From: Oscillatoria salina IIICB1
Lineage (GTDB): Bacteria; Cyanobacteriota; Cyanobacteriia; Cyanobacteriales; SIO1D9
Direction of reading: 5' to 3'
Assembly: GCF_020144665.1 (NCBI RefSeq)
Contig: NZ_JAAHBQ010000008.1
Location: 39,249-103,248 of the forward strand
DNA length: 64,000 nucleotides
Position numbers and translations under genes: made by a program
Notes under the pieces: generated by a model
Told to the model about the DNA's origin: nothing
Databases searched by the model: none
The model's input: the letters and a program-made list of their open reading frames with translations, nothing else
Part shown: in pieces, positions 42,626-52,059 of the stretch
How positions within the stretch are numbered: the first letter of the stretch is position 1
Layout: the number at the start of each line of letters is the position of its first letter

Positions 42626-45331
42626 TTACTTGGGATAATGGGCTGTTAAAAAATCTATTGCTTCGCTACGAGATTCACTAATTTTGTCATCTAACCTGGC
42701 GCTTAACAAATCGTCGAGGATTTGTTTGTAACGAGGTCCTGGTTTGTAACCGAGTGCTTTTAAGTCATTGCCGTTTAAGGGTGGTTTAATCTCGCTCCAG
42801 TTGGTGAGATATTGCCAAATTGTCCGTCTGATGCTTCGGGAACTTTTGACTCCAACTAAAACTAAAGCGGGTAATTTGTACTTTCGTAGCAGTTTAACTA
42901 TTTCGCTCTTGAGTTGACAATTAGGTAAACACCGATCGATTTCGCTTTTCCAGGTAGCCAAATTTTTCAGTCTGTCGATACTGTCTAAAGGCAGTTGCAG
43001 ATTTTTGGCTACTTTAGCGCGTTCGTCAGCAGCAACAGAAGCAATTAAAACTTCTAAGCGCATTTGCCAATGGGTTAAGGTGTTGTCGGGATCGAAGCGC
43101 TGTAACCAGCGATCGCTTAAACGAACTTGCCACCATAACTGTTGGTCTAATTTCATTGTCTGATGCAGACAGCGAAGCGCTCCGAGATCGGCGAGCATCT
43201 GTAAAGCTGGTTTCCAGTAGGGAGCCTGGAGAATGTATTTCAATTCAGATTTTAACCTAGTTGTCAAGGCAGGAACGAAATTATTACCTGAGTGCGATCG
43301 CTCGTAGATCCCGCTTGAAATTGCATAGCGAATATATTCTTCGGTTTGGGTTTCGATCGCAAATCCGAGACGTACTGCAAACCGCACAGCGCGATAAATT
43401 CTGGTGGGATCTTCGATAAAACTATTGGGGTGGAGAACTCTAATTAAACGATCTCGCAAATCGAGTAACCCACCAAAAAAATCTAGCATTTCTCCAGCTC
43501 TAGGTGAAGTTAGTCGTACTGCCAGAGCGTTAATGGTAAAATCGCGCCGATACAAGTCTTGGCGAATTGAACTTGCTTCGACTTCCGGATTAGCTGCTGG
43601 ATAAGGATAAAATTCGGTTCTGGCTGTGGCAATATCGACGGCTAGAGAGCCAAGTTGGGGATCTTTATGCCAAAGTAAAGCTGCTGTTTGAAATGCGCCG
43701 TGGACTTCTAAACGAGCTTGAGGATAAATTTTTTGTAGGGCTTTGGCTAGTTCGACTCCTGCACCCGCATCGGCTGCTTGATAAAAGCCATCAACGATCG
43801 TGTCAATATCTGGTAATTCTAAAGGCTCGTGGCGATCGGCTAAAAGTAAGTCTCGCACGCCACCACCAACCAAATAAAGATGCCAACCGCGTTGTTGAGC
43901 TTCTTTAGCTGTGCGATCGAGGAATTGCCAAAAAGGGGCTGCGAGGCGTTCCTGAAGCGAACTCAATAAACAAGAAGCTACACCTGTATTTTGCTCTCTT
44001 TGGATCTCGCTGATTCGGGTTCGGTCTTGATGTAATTGTCGCAACACGTCGGTACGAGTGACAATCCCCACCAATTCCCCATCAGCTAAAACTGGTAGTC
44101 GTCCTACGTCATACGTGACCATTAAAGCTTCTATTTCCGGCAAAAGGGTATCTGGGCTAATTGTCTTGAGATTGCGGCTCATATAGCCTTTTACGGGGGC
44201 GTGAGCGAAGCCATGATGTAGGGCTATATCCAAATCTCGTCGGGAAATAATTCCCACCAAGCGATCGCTTTCGTCTACGACTGATAAACCGGAATGTCCG
44301 TAACGCAATAAAATTCGCTGTGCTTCGCCGATTGTAATTTGGGGACGAATTGTTCGCACTGGGGAAGACATCAAATCCCTGGCTGTCAAGGGATGAGGTA
44401 TTTGTTCTTCTAGTTGCGCGACTAATTGCTTCAGGGTAGCTTCAGGATCGACATCTTGGAGACTTAGCGAAGCCGCTTGAGAATGTCCCCCACCACCCAA
44501 AGCCGAGAATAAAGCTTGTAGATCGGTTCCGTCAATCCGCGATCGCCCAATTACTGTTAAACACTCTTTTCCTTCTTCTCGTCGCCAATACCGATGTCCT
44601 ACTAGCAGCGCATCCGCTTCAGTTAAGTTGAGCAAACGTTCGACTAAACTGGATAATCCGGGGACGAATTTTTTACTTTCCAATAGTACCCAAGCAACAC
44701 TGTAGCCTTGTGTTTCTTGCTTAACCAGATTTTCTAACGCTGCTGTTAATAATTGTTGTAACTCGATTGACAAACCAGGTTCGAGGTATTCCCGAATTAC
44801 CGCCAAACTAGCATTTTGGGACATCAACCAAGCTAAAGCCCAAGCATCGCGACTGGTAGTTTGTTCAAAAGTCAGCGATCCCGTATCCGCATGAATTCCC
44901 AAAGCCATCACCGTCGCTTCGGAAGTAGTTAACTGCACATTTTCCTGCTGGAGACGTTCCACAATCAGCGTTGTCGTAGCGCCAACAGCTTCAATTTGAG
45001 TATAAGTAGCGCGAATATCAGAATCAGCATCCAAGTGATGGTCATAAATTTCAATCGAGCGTAAATGAGGTAAATCCAGCCATTCCGCCGCTTTTCCGAG
45101 ACGAGAACGATATTGAGTATCAGCGATCGCCAGCGAACGAATTTGCCCTGGATTCACACTCCGACGTTCCACCGAAGCAAACTCATCCCGATGCAATGCC
45201 AGAAAATCCTTAACCCCCGGATGACTTCCCCCCGTCAGCACTATTCTGGCGCCACTTTTGAGCTTGGTCAAACCTACCGCCGCCCCCAAAGTGTCAAAAT
45301 CAGCAGTTTGATGGCACAAAATCAAATCCAT
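42626..45331 (-). CDS. DHH phosphoesterase - CBS pair - tRNA nucleotidyltransferase fusion
   Basis: 901 residues. N-terminal DHH/DHHA1 phosphoesterase ([38 protein letters not shown]), residues ~1-310; two CBS domains ([14 protein letters not shown] and [14 protein letters not shown]), ~318-430; then a poly(A) polymerase/CCA-adding head ([49 protein letters not shown]), ~465-690, and a helical tail. Such fusions are known in cyanobacteria and Aquifex-like lineages, where CC- and A-adding can be split over two enzymes; which step this one does is not decidable here. CBS domains suggest adenine-nucleotide sensing. Confidence 0.92.
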   Translation of the reverse strand: MDLILCHQTADFDTLGAAVGLTKLKSGARIVLTGGSHPGVKDFLALHRDEFASVERRSVNPGQIRSLAIADTQYRSRLGKAAEWLDLPHLRSIEIYDHHLDADSDIRATYTQIEAVGATTTLIVERLQQENVQLTTSEATVMALGIHADTGSLTFEQTTSRDAWALAWLMSQNASLAVIREYLEPGLSIELQQLLTAALENLVKQETQGYSVAWVLLESKKFVPGLSSLVERLLNLTEADALLVGHRYWRREEGKECLTVIGRSRIDGTDLQALFSALGGGGHSQAASLSLQDVDPEATLKQLVAQLEEQIPHPLTARDLMSSPVRTIRPQITIGEAQRILLRYGHSGLSVVDESDRLVGIISRRDLDIALHHGFAHAPVKGYMSRNLKTISPDTLLPEIEALMVTYDVGRLPVLADGELVGIVTRTDVLRQLHQDRTRISEIQREQNTGVASCLLSSLQERLAAPFWQFLDRTAKEAQQRGWHLYLVGGGVRDLLLADRHEPLELPDIDTIVDGFYQAADAGAGVELAKALQKIYPQARLEVHGAFQTAALLWHKDPQLGSLAVDIATARTEFYPYPAANPEVEASSIRQDLYRRDFTINALAVRLTSPRAGEMLDFFGGLLDLRDRLIRVLHPNSFIEDPTRIYRAVRFAVRLGFAIETQTEEYIRYAISSGIYERSHSGNNFVPALTTRLKSELKYILQAPYWKPALQMLADLGALRCLHQTMKLDQQLWWQVRLSDRWLQRFDPDNTLTHWQMRLEVLIASVAADERAKVAKNLQLPLDSIDRLKNLATWKSEIDRCLPNCQLKSEIVKLLRKYKLPALVLVGVKSSRSIRRTIWQYLTNWSEIKPPLNGNDLKALGYKPGPRYKQILDDLLSARLDDKISESRSEAIDFLTAHYPK

Positions 45332-45563
45332 CGAGTTTATTGGTATTTACCTCCAACTACCAAATACCCAACACCAGTGTACGCAAGCACTTTTGCCCTA
45401 TTTTTACTCGCTCAACATCTAACAAATCAAAAAAGAGTGCAGCACAACGGCTCGATCTTTGGTAGCTTACTATATCAGGAAGCATTTAAGATTTTCAAGA
45501 GATCCTTGGCTACCAAGAGATCTTCAAAGCTCACTTTATTTGTTGTGTTGGGAGAATTATAAA

Positions 45564-45752
45564 ATGACTATTCTGTTTCAATTGGCTCTTACTGCATTAG
45601 TTCTTTTGTCTTTTGTGATGGTTATCGGCGTACCTGTCGCCTACGCCTCGCCCCAAAACTGGGATCAGTCTAAAAGCTTGATTTATCTTGGGTCTGGCGT
45701 TTGGGCTATTTTAGTCGTACTGGTAGGTATTTTGAACTTTTTCGTAGTGTAA
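45564..45752 (+). CDS. psbZ: Photosystem II protein PsbZ
   Basis: 62 residues with two membrane helices: [20 protein letters not shown] and a second [19 protein letters not shown], joined by [18 protein letters not shown], the characteristic PsbZ loop. It sits at the edge of the PSII core and supports PSII dimer/antenna contacts. ATG 45564 is preceded by GGAGAA at 45551-45556; the longer upstream frame (from 45459) is not part of the protein. 68 bases ahead of ribH, the neighbour often seen in cyanobacteria. Confidence 0.97.
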   Translation: MTILFQLALTALVLLSFVMVIGVPVAYASPQNWDQSKSLIYLGSGVWAILVVLVGILNFFVV

Positions 45753-45820
45753 CGACTCAGCTTGGTCTGAAGCATCTCACACTCTTAAGTAGTTCATTCA
45801 CATTCTTTGTTTAGATTTTC

Positions 45821-46417
45821 ATGGCAGTTTTCGAGGGAACATTTACTCAATCCCCATCCGATTTACGCTTGGCGATCGCGATCGGTCGTTTTAACGATTT
45901 GGTGACAGACAAGCTTTTATCCGGATGTCAAGATTGCCTCAAACGCCACGGTATCGATGTTAATCCCCAAGGTACTCAAGTAGATTATGTTTGGGTACCG
46001 GGGAGTTTTGAAATCCCTGTAGTAGCTCGACGATTGGCAATGTCAGGTCGTTATGATGCAATTATTTGCTTAGGTGCAGTCATCCGGGGACAAACTCCTC
46101 ATTTCGATTACGTCGCTGCTGAGGTAGCTAAAGGTGTTGCCGCCGCAGGTTTTCAAACAGGTGTACCAGTGGTTTTTGGCGTTTTGACGGCAGATACGAT
46201 GCAACAAGCTCTTGAAAGGGCGGGTATTAAAAGTAATCATGGCTGGAATTATGCGATGAATGCTTTAGAAATGGCTAGCTTGATGCGACAAATTAACGAC
46301 AAAATTTCCATTCAATCTTATCCTCCTTACGATCGCGCTACCCCGGCTTTACCTGTTTCTCCCGGTGAAGAGTTATCCTCTTCTGAGTCGTCAGTGTCTC
46401 AATCTGAAAACAAGTAG
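45821..46417 (+). CDS. ribH: 6,7-dimethyl-8-ribityllumazine synthase
   Basis: 198 residues. Seen: [51 protein letters not shown] and [17 protein letters not shown] with the catalytic histidine in TPHFDYV. Condenses 5-amino-6-ribitylamino-uracil with dihydroxybutanone phosphate in riboflavin synthesis. A Ser/Glu-rich tail of about 40 residues extends past the usual ~155-residue core. Follows psbZ; the 3' side carries STRR-like GGGGATTGGG. Confidence 0.96.
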   Translation: MAVFEGTFTQSPSDLRLAIAIGRFNDLVTDKLLSGCQDCLKRHGIDVNPQGTQVDYVWVPGSFEIPVVARRLAMSGRYDAIICLGAVIRGQTPHFDYVAAEVAKGVAAAGFQTGVPVVFGVLTADTMQQALERAGIKSNHGWNYAMNALEMASLMRQINDKISIQSYPPYDRATPALPVSPGEELSSSESSVSQSENK

Positions 46418-46483
46418 TTGGGGATTGGGAGTAGTGACTGTTCACTGGTAACTGCTCACTGCCCAAAAAAAACTAAACCAACC

Positions 46484-46512
46484 TTGACAGTTAGAAATAA
46501 TTGTGCGATAGT
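46484..46512 (+). promoter_or_regulatory. Promoter of tRNA-Gly
   Basis: -35 TTGACA at 46484-46489 and -10-like GATAGT at 46507-46512, 17 bases apart, with the tRNA starting 21 bases further on. Confidence 0.6.
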
Positions 46513-46533
46513 GGTAAATACGGTTAAGAAATT

Positions 46534-46605
46534 GCGGGTATAGCTCAGGGGTAGAGCGTCACCTTGCCAAGGTGAATGTCGCGCGTTCGAATCGCGTTAC
46601 CCGCT
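46534..46605 (+). tRNA. tRNA-Gly(GCC)
   Basis: 72 bases folding as a full cloverleaf: acceptor GCGGGTA/TACCCGC, D arm GCTC…GAGC, anticodon arm TCACC/GGTGA with loop TTGCCAA (anticodon GCC at 46566-46568), T arm GCGCG/CGCGT with TTCGAAT. CCA is not encoded. Confidence 0.97.
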
Positions 46606-46837
46606 TAGAGAAAAAGCTCGACTACCCTATGTTGAAAATCGAAGTTGAGGAAGATTAATTAGATTTCTAAATTACTCGCTTAAGCAGAAAATCTGCTGAA
46701 TTTCATCATTTAACAAAGTTTTGGCTAAACTGAAAAAAGACTGAGTAGGAAAAACTGCAAAAAATTAAGCTCGACAAAACTAGCTTGGGCAGATACGCTA
46801 AACTATTTTGGATAATGGTATTTTGTGACTAACGCTT

Positions 46838-47245
46838 GTGCCACCTCAGAAAGCTCAGAAGATAGATTTAAATGCAGAGTACCCCTGTCCGTGTAGGCGT
46901 AAGGGGTGCTTGCAACCAATTACCCTGACAGAAGCGATGGGGTGCGATCGCTGTCAGCAAATTTTTGTGGTCGAAGAGAATGGTTATATATTAGAACAAT
47001 TGTCCACAAGCTACCCATACAAGCGTGCTTGGCGTTGGAGTGGACATCGGTGGATAACTGCTCACACAGGCTTAAGAGAAAGTTATCTGCCGATTGCCAT
47101 GTGTATAATTCTCATACCTTTGATCGTCTGGCTTCCAGTGGCATTGCGATTGCCTCCGAGTCAAAATGTAATTTTCTGGGCTTTGCTGGTGGTATTAGTA
47201 CTACTATTGCCAGCATTAATGGTATGGTTAGCTTATCGGCGTTAA
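46838..47245 (+). CDS. Zinc-ribbon, two-helix membrane protein, conserved in cyanobacteria
   Basis: 135 residues from a GTG start. A cysteine-rich N-terminal part (CPCRRKGCLQPI … GCDRCQQIF) forms a zinc ribbon; two C-terminal hydrophobic helices (YLPIAMCIILIPLIVWLPVA, VIFWALLVVLVLLLPALMVWL) end in the basic YRR. Function unknown. Ends four bases before the ProA-homologue start, so the two are almost certainly one operon. Confidence 0.75.
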   Translation: MPPQKAQKIDLNAEYPCPCRRKGCLQPITLTEAMGCDRCQQIFVVEENGYILEQLSTSYPYKRAWRWSGHRWITAHTGLRESYLPIAMCIILIPLIVWLPVALRLPPSQNVIFWALLVVLVLLLPALMVWLAYRR

Positions 47246-47249
47246 GAAA

Positions 47250-48521
47250 ATGAAAATTGACGACAATAGCAGTGCAAAAAATCAAATAATCACCGCCGTT
47301 AAGCGCGCCCAAACAGCTTCTTGTGAACTGGCAACTACCAAAGGTTCTCTCCGGAGTCAAGGAGTTCAGATTCTCGCCCAAGAAATAGAAAATGCCTTTG
47401 ACGAAATCTTAGAAGCAAATACCCTTGACTTGGAAACGAGTCGGGAAATGGCAGTACCAGAGTTAATTTTAGAGTGGTTAAAGCTAACCCCCGAAAGACT
47501 GCAAAATACAGTCCAGATTTTAAAGCGGATTGGAGAATTATCCGATCCCATCCAAAGAGTAATGAATGCTCCTTACCAACTCGATCCCGCTCAAACCTAC
47601 TGTCAATTAATGCCTTTAGGAGTAATTGCCTTTATTTACGAAGCATTTCCGGAACTAGCGGCGATCGCGGCGGGCTTGTGTTTGAAAACTGGCAACAGCT
47701 TGATTTTACGAGGTGGAAGCGAAGCCAGTCATTGTAATGCAGCGATCGCGAAAGTAATGAAAAATGCTCTAGAAGATGCGAAGTTGCCAAGCGGGAGTTT
47801 AGAAATCCTTTCCTCCGATCTAGGTTCTGCCATTAGCGAATTAGTTGTACAAGACCAGTATATAAATTTGGTAATTCCCTATGGACGTGATAGCTTAGTC
47901 AAGCAAGTGACTCAACGTGCTACAGCGCCAGTTCTACGATCGGCAATGGGAAATTGCTATCTTTATTGGTCTCCCAGTGGAGAATTGGATCTTGCTCGTT
48001 GGGTAATTCTTGACAGTCACGCTAGCGAACCAGATCCAGTAAATGCTCTGGAAAAAGTTCTCATTCACAGGAATCAAAAATCTTCGACTCTAGTACGATT
48101 GTTTAAAAGTTTAGAAGAAAAAGGCTTTGAATTGCATGGAGATCCCGAACTCGCACAAGAATTTCCCGATCAGTTAAAACTGGCAGAAGAGAGTGAGTGG
48201 GATCGAGCTTATCTTAAAAAAATCGTTAGCTTTAAAGTAGTTGATAATATCGAAGCAGCGATCGCCTGGATGAATCAATACAGTAGCGGTCATGCTAACT
48301 GCTTAGTAACTGAATCTTATGCCGAAAGCCGCCAGTTTGCTCAAGAAATTGATAGCGCTTTAGTTTATATCAATTCTTCTCCTCGCTTTTACCGTAATTC
48401 CAAGCGTGGGGACTCAGTATTTTTAGGTATGTCCAATCAAAAAGGACATCGAAGAGGATTAATCGGACTAGAAACTTTTACCACACTCAAGCAAGTTGTT
48501 CAAGGAGAAAGAAGGAATTAA
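47250..48521 (+). CDS. Glutamate-5-semialdehyde dehydrogenase (ProA) family
   Basis: 423 residues, the usual ProA length. Recognised from PLGVIAFIYEAFPELAAIAAGLCLKTGNSLILRGG and, at the active site, GNCYLYW, where the catalytic cysteine is retained; SPRFYRNSKRGDSVFLGMSNQKGHRRG corresponds to the family C-terminal motif. ProA reduces gamma-glutamyl phosphate to the semialdehyde in proline synthesis. Several strongly conserved family residues differ (RGGSEASHCNAA for the common RGGKEAIHSN), so this may be a second, diverged paralogue; I therefore give no symbol. Co-transcribed with the zinc-ribbon protein. Confidence 0.82.
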   Translation: MKIDDNSSAKNQIITAVKRAQTASCELATTKGSLRSQGVQILAQEIENAFDEILEANTLDLETSREMAVPELILEWLKLTPERLQNTVQILKRIGELSDPIQRVMNAPYQLDPAQTYCQLMPLGVIAFIYEAFPELAAIAAGLCLKTGNSLILRGGSEASHCNAAIAKVMKNALEDAKLPSGSLEILSSDLGSAISELVVQDQYINLVIPYGRDSLVKQVTQRATAPVLRSAMGNCYLYWSPSGELDLARWVILDSHASEPDPVNALEKVLIHRNQKSSTLVRLFKSLEEKGFELHGDPELAQEFPDQLKLAEESEWDRAYLKKIVSFKVVDNIEAAIAWMNQYSSGHANCLVTESYAESRQFAQEIDSALVYINSSPRFYRNSKRGDSVFLGMSNQKGHRRGLIGLETFTTLKQVVQGERRN

Positions 48522-48585
48522 GCCAAAGCGCTATTTTCGTTTTAGTAAGTTTAAGGGGAGTCGAGCGCTCCCACCACTAACCAAA

Positions 48586-49413
48586 TCAGGAAACTTCCCT
48601 TTTATTTGGTGCTAACTTAACTTTAGTTGCTAAACCAAGAGCTTGTAGAAATTGAATTGTCATCCAAGTGAAGTCTATTTCCCACCATTGCAAGCCATGA
48701 CGGGCAGAATATTGAAAAGCATGATGGTTATTGTGCCAACCTTCACCATAGGTAACAAGAGCAACCCACCAGCAATTGCGGGAGCGATCGCCAGACTCAT
48801 AAGTTTGATAGCCAAACATATGACTAGCACTGTTCACAAACCAAGTGCAGTGAAACACAGCCACCAGACGCACAAAAATTCCCCAGACTACCCAAGACCA
48901 ACCACCTAAGTATAAGAGCAAAACCCCCAACAAAACTTGTAAGAGAATAAAATATTTTTGCAAAAACTGATAAACCGGGTCATCAGCAATGTCTTTGGTA
49001 TAGCGAGGAATATCAGTATCCTGGGGGATTTTATGAAGCATCCAACTAATGTGACTCCACCAAAAACCTCGATTAGAATCGTGAGGATCGCCCTCAGCAT
49101 CAGAATATAAATGGTGCATACGGTGCAAACCAACCCACTTAATAGGTCCTCCTTGAGCAGATAGACTTCCGCAAAAGACCAAGAAATATTCTAACCACTT
49201 GGGAGTTTCAAAACTACGATGGGTAACTAAGCGATGGAATCCTAGGGTTACACCAAGCCCAGCCGTTACCCAATGGAGGAAAAGTGCAACGCCAACTGCT
49301 CCCCAGCTAAAGTTACTAGGTAGGAAGGCAAGCAAAGCTACTGCGTGGATTCCAGTTAGATATACAATCACCGACCAATCGAGGGGAAATTGTTTTGATG
49401 TTGCAACACTCAT
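48586..49413 (-). CDS. Acyl-lipid/acyl-CoA delta-9 desaturase, copy 1
   Basis: 275 residues. Three histidine boxes: HRLVTH, HRMHH and GEGWHNNHHAF, in the order and spacing of DesC-type desaturases, within four membrane segments. Introduces the first double bond into stearoyl/palmitoyl chains of membrane lipids. Nearly identical over most of its length to the gene at 49745; the copies lie head-to-tail on the same strand. Upstream DNA is also duplicated. Copy 1 differs mainly in the mid loop and C-terminus (LAPNKREVS). Confidence 0.94.
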   Translation of the reverse strand: MSVATSKQFPLDWSVIVYLTGIHAVALLAFLPSNFSWGAVGVALFLHWVTAGLGVTLGFHRLVTHRSFETPKWLEYFLVFCGSLSAQGGPIKWVGLHRMHHLYSDAEGDPHDSNRGFWWSHISWMLHKIPQDTDIPRYTKDIADDPVYQFLQKYFILLQVLLGVLLLYLGGWSWVVWGIFVRLVAVFHCTWFVNSASHMFGYQTYESGDRSRNCWWVALVTYGEGWHNNHHAFQYSARHGLQWWEIDFTWMTIQFLQALGLATKVKLAPNKREVS

Positions 49414-49553
49414 TTAATAACCTATGTAATCACCTAAATGTTTTTTGAACGGTAACTTTCTCCTAAAAACAGGGAAAAGCCCTAAATTTTTCTCTAACCA
49501 TCGACTAATTTTTTATTTAACCATCGACTAAAATCTCATGTTGTGTTCTTAAA

Positions 49554-49641
49554 ATCAACCTCTTAACGCTGATAAATGAAGTATGAAAAGCAAATCTTCC
49601 CGATTTTTTCCTAAATTGACGCTCAGGTCAAGCAAAATCTC
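49554..49641 (+). pseudogene. Remnant of the first ~90 bases of the PLP-enzyme gene
   Basis: An 88-base stretch aligns base by base with 50673-50759, the start of the methionine gamma-lyase-family gene (shared: AAAATC/GAAC, ATAAATGAAG, CCCGATTTTTTC, CAGGTCAAGCAAAATCTC). The start codon ATG is changed to ATC and there are small indels; the similarity stops after about 29 codons and DNA without a gene follows. Upstream flanks (CCAT(C/T)GACTAAAATCTCA) are also shared. It is the scar of a tandem duplication that also produced the two desaturase genes. Confidence 0.8.
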
Positions 49642-49700
49642 TCGCAATTAAAAAGCGAACTACCTGCTCGCACTAGCACCCATATTGCTCCAAAGCTAAA

Positions 49701-49717
49701 GCGGGCAGCTTGCCCGC
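49701..49717 (-). terminator. Hairpin downstream of desaturase copy 2
   Basis: GCGGGCA/TGCCCGC stem with loop GCT, 28 bases after the stop of copy 2. No strong T-run; probable transcript end. Confidence 0.5.
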
Positions 49718-49744
49718 GTTTGGTTGGGTGTAGAGAGATAAATT

Positions 49745-50566
49745 TTATTTTGCTTGCTGTTTAACTAACTTAACGTTGGTGGCTAAACCAATTATTTCTA
49801 AAAATCGGATTGTCATCCAAGTGAAATCTATTTCCCACCATTCTAGGCCGTGACGGGCAGAATATTGAAAAGCGTGATGGTTGTTGTGCCAACCTTCACC
49901 GTAGGTGAGAAGAGCCACCCACCAGCAATTGCGGGAGCGATCGCCAGATTCGTAAGTTTGATAGCCAAACTGATGACTAGCACTGTTCACAAACCAAGTA
50001 CAGTGGAAAACCACCACTAAACGGACAAAAATTCCCCAGACTACCCAAGACCAACCGCCTAACCAAAAGAGAAACAGCCCAAAGACAACTTGGATGGGAA
50101 TAAAATATTTTTGCAAAAACTGATAAACTCGGTCATCAGCAATGTCTTTGGTGTAGCGAGGTAGTTCTGAATCTTGGGGGATTTCATGGAGCATCCAATT
50201 AAGGTGGCTCCACCAAAAACCTCGATTAGAATCATGAGGATCTTTCTCAGTATCGGAATATAAATGATGAATGCGGTGCATTCCTACCCACGCGATCGGT
50301 CCTCCCTCAGCAGCTAGAGTTCCGCAAAAAACAAAGAAATATTCCAACCACTTAGGAGTTTCAAAACTGCGATGAGTGACTAAGCGATGAAATCCTAGTG
50401 TAATACCTAAACCGCCAGTTACCCAATGAAGCAATAGAGCAACTCCAACTGCCGACCAGGTAAAATTACTCGGCAAAAAGGCAAGTAAAGCTACCAGGTG
50501 GATTCCTGTTATATAAGCGATAATTGACCAATCAAGGGAAAGTTTTTTTGATGTAGCAACAGTCAT
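49745..50566 (-). CDS. Acyl-lipid/acyl-CoA delta-9 desaturase, copy 2
   Basis: 273 residues, paralogue of the gene at 48586, same three histidine boxes (HRLVTH, HRIHH, GEGWHNNHHAF). Divergent from the PLP-enzyme gene, with a ~105-base shared promoter region. Because this copy keeps the intact divergent neighbour, it is the probable ancestral locus; copy 1 and the remnant at 49554 are the duplicate. Functional divergence (for example temperature response) is possible but not readable here. Confidence 0.94.
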   Translation of the reverse strand: MTVATSKKLSLDWSIIAYITGIHLVALLAFLPSNFTWSAVGVALLLHWVTGGLGITLGFHRLVTHRSFETPKWLEYFFVFCGTLAAEGGPIAWVGMHRIHHLYSDTEKDPHDSNRGFWWSHLNWMLHEIPQDSELPRYTKDIADDRVYQFLQKYFIPIQVVFGLFLFWLGGWSWVVWGIFVRLVVVFHCTWFVNSASHQFGYQTYESGDRSRNCWWVALLTYGEGWHNNHHAFQYSARHGLEWWEIDFTWMTIRFLEIIGLATNVKLVKQQAK

Positions 50567-50672
50567 GCAGTAACCTAAATACGTTCAAAGATGGTAACCT
50601 TCTACGAACAAAAGCGAGAATCGGTAAATTTTTACTTAACCATTGACTAAAATCTCACTTTGTGTTTCTAAA

Positions 50673-51905
50673 ATGAACAGCGTAAAACTGCTAAATGAAG
50701 CAGAGAAGGCACTAATCCCGATTTTTTCTGGAATTGACACCCAGGTCAAGCAAAATCTCCAAAAAGTGTTAAAAGCTTTCCGAAATCAGCGCGTAGGAGT
50801 TCAGCATTTTGCTAGTGTTAGCGGGTACGGACATGACGATTTAGGACGACGAACTTTAGATCGAGTTTTTGCGGAAGTTATGCAAGCTGAAGCCGCAGCC
50901 GTAAGACTACAATTTGTTTCCGGAACTCACGCGATCGCTTGTGCCTTGTTTGGCGTTCTTCGTCCTGGAGACGAAATGTTAGCCGTTGCTGGTTCTCCTT
51001 ACGACACTTTGGAAGAAGTAATCGGCTTGCGCGGGAATTGTCAAGGTTCCTTAATGGAGTTTAACATTCAATATCGCCAATTAACTCTCACTAACGAAGG
51101 AATCATAAATTGGGAGGCTCTTAGCACTGCAATTCGAGATAATACTCGTCTTGTCTTCATCCAGCGTTCCTGTGGCTACTCTTGGCGATCGAGTTTGTCT
51201 ATTTCAGACATTGAAAAAATTGTCCGTCTCGTGAAGCAACAAAATCCTCAGACGGTTTGTTTTGTTGATAATTGTTACGGCGAGTTTGTTGAAGACAGGG
51301 AACCTACTGCTGTGGGTGCAGATTTAATTGCTGGTTCTTTGATTAAAAATCCAGGTGGGACAATTGCGACGGCGGGCGGCTATGTCGCTGGAAAAGCCGA
51401 ATTTGTCGAAGCGGCGGCTTGTCGTTTAACTGCACCGGGAATTGGTAGCGAGGGAGGCGCGACTTTCGACCAAAATCGTTTGTTGTTCCAAGGTTTGTTT
51501 CTTGCACCGCAAATGGTAGGGGAAGCTCTCAAAGGTAATCATTTAACAGCTTATGTCTTTGACAAGCTTGGTTATCCAGTGAATCCTTTACCCTTAGTTT
51601 CACGTCGAGATGTGATTCAAGCAATTAAGTTAGGTGACAAAGAAAAGCTAATTGCCTTCTGTCGCGCTATTCAACAGCATTCTCCCGTAGGTTCCTATCT
51701 AGACCCCATTCCTGCCCCGATGCCAGGATATGAGAGCCAATTAGTAATGGCTGGAGGAACGTTTATTGATGGCAGTACCTCGGAATTTTCTGCTGATGGA
51801 CCTTTAAGAGAACCTTATCTGGTCTTTTGTCAAGGAGGGACTCATTGGACTCATGTGGCGATCGCCCTCGAAGCTGCGATTGAAGCTGTCGGCGAAGCTA
51901 CTTAA
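50673..51905 (+). CDS. Methionine gamma-lyase family protein (aluminium-resistance protein family)
   Basis: 410 residues, PLP-dependent fold type I. Seen: FVSGTHAIACALFGVLRPGDEML, CFVDNCYGEFVE (the pyridine-nitrogen Asp) and LIAGSLIKNPGGTIA, whose lysine (SLIKNPGG) would carry PLP; then GIGSEGGATFDQNR. The family (Pfam Met_gamma_lyase, 'YnbB/aluminium resistance') has no firmly assigned reaction. ATG 50673 is preferred to a TTG 30 bases upstream; the first ~30 codons are duplicated in the remnant at 49554. Divergent from desaturase copy 2. Confidence 0.88.
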   Translation: MNSVKLLNEAEKALIPIFSGIDTQVKQNLQKVLKAFRNQRVGVQHFASVSGYGHDDLGRRTLDRVFAEVMQAEAAAVRLQFVSGTHAIACALFGVLRPGDEMLAVAGSPYDTLEEVIGLRGNCQGSLMEFNIQYRQLTLTNEGIINWEALSTAIRDNTRLVFIQRSCGYSWRSSLSISDIEKIVRLVKQQNPQTVCFVDNCYGEFVEDREPTAVGADLIAGSLIKNPGGTIATAGGYVAGKAEFVEAAACRLTAPGIGSEGGATFDQNRLLFQGLFLAPQMVGEALKGNHLTAYVFDKLGYPVNPLPLVSRRDVIQAIKLGDKEKLIAFCRAIQQHSPVGSYLDPIPAPMPGYESQLVMAGGTFIDGSTSEFSADGPLREPYLVFCQGGTHWTHVAIALEAAIEAVGEAT

Positions 51906-52059
51906 CCAAAAAGGTCTTTAAATAACCTTAGTTATTTCTTTCTTTGGTTATAAATTGGCGATCGCTCTTTCGCCGGACAGATGGCGAATTTGGTTGACTG
52001 AGTCACAATTATCCTAAATCAATCTACTTTATTTTTAAATAAATAAAACTGAATAAAAT

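Noticed and set aside
45113..45562. 149-residue plus-strand frame before psbZ
   Set aside because: Mostly antisense to the DHH-CBS-CCA gene; no family resemblance and no ribosome-binding site.
45564..46417. psbZ-ribH adjacency as a novel operon
   Set aside because: This neighbourhood is already common in cyanobacteria; ordinary.
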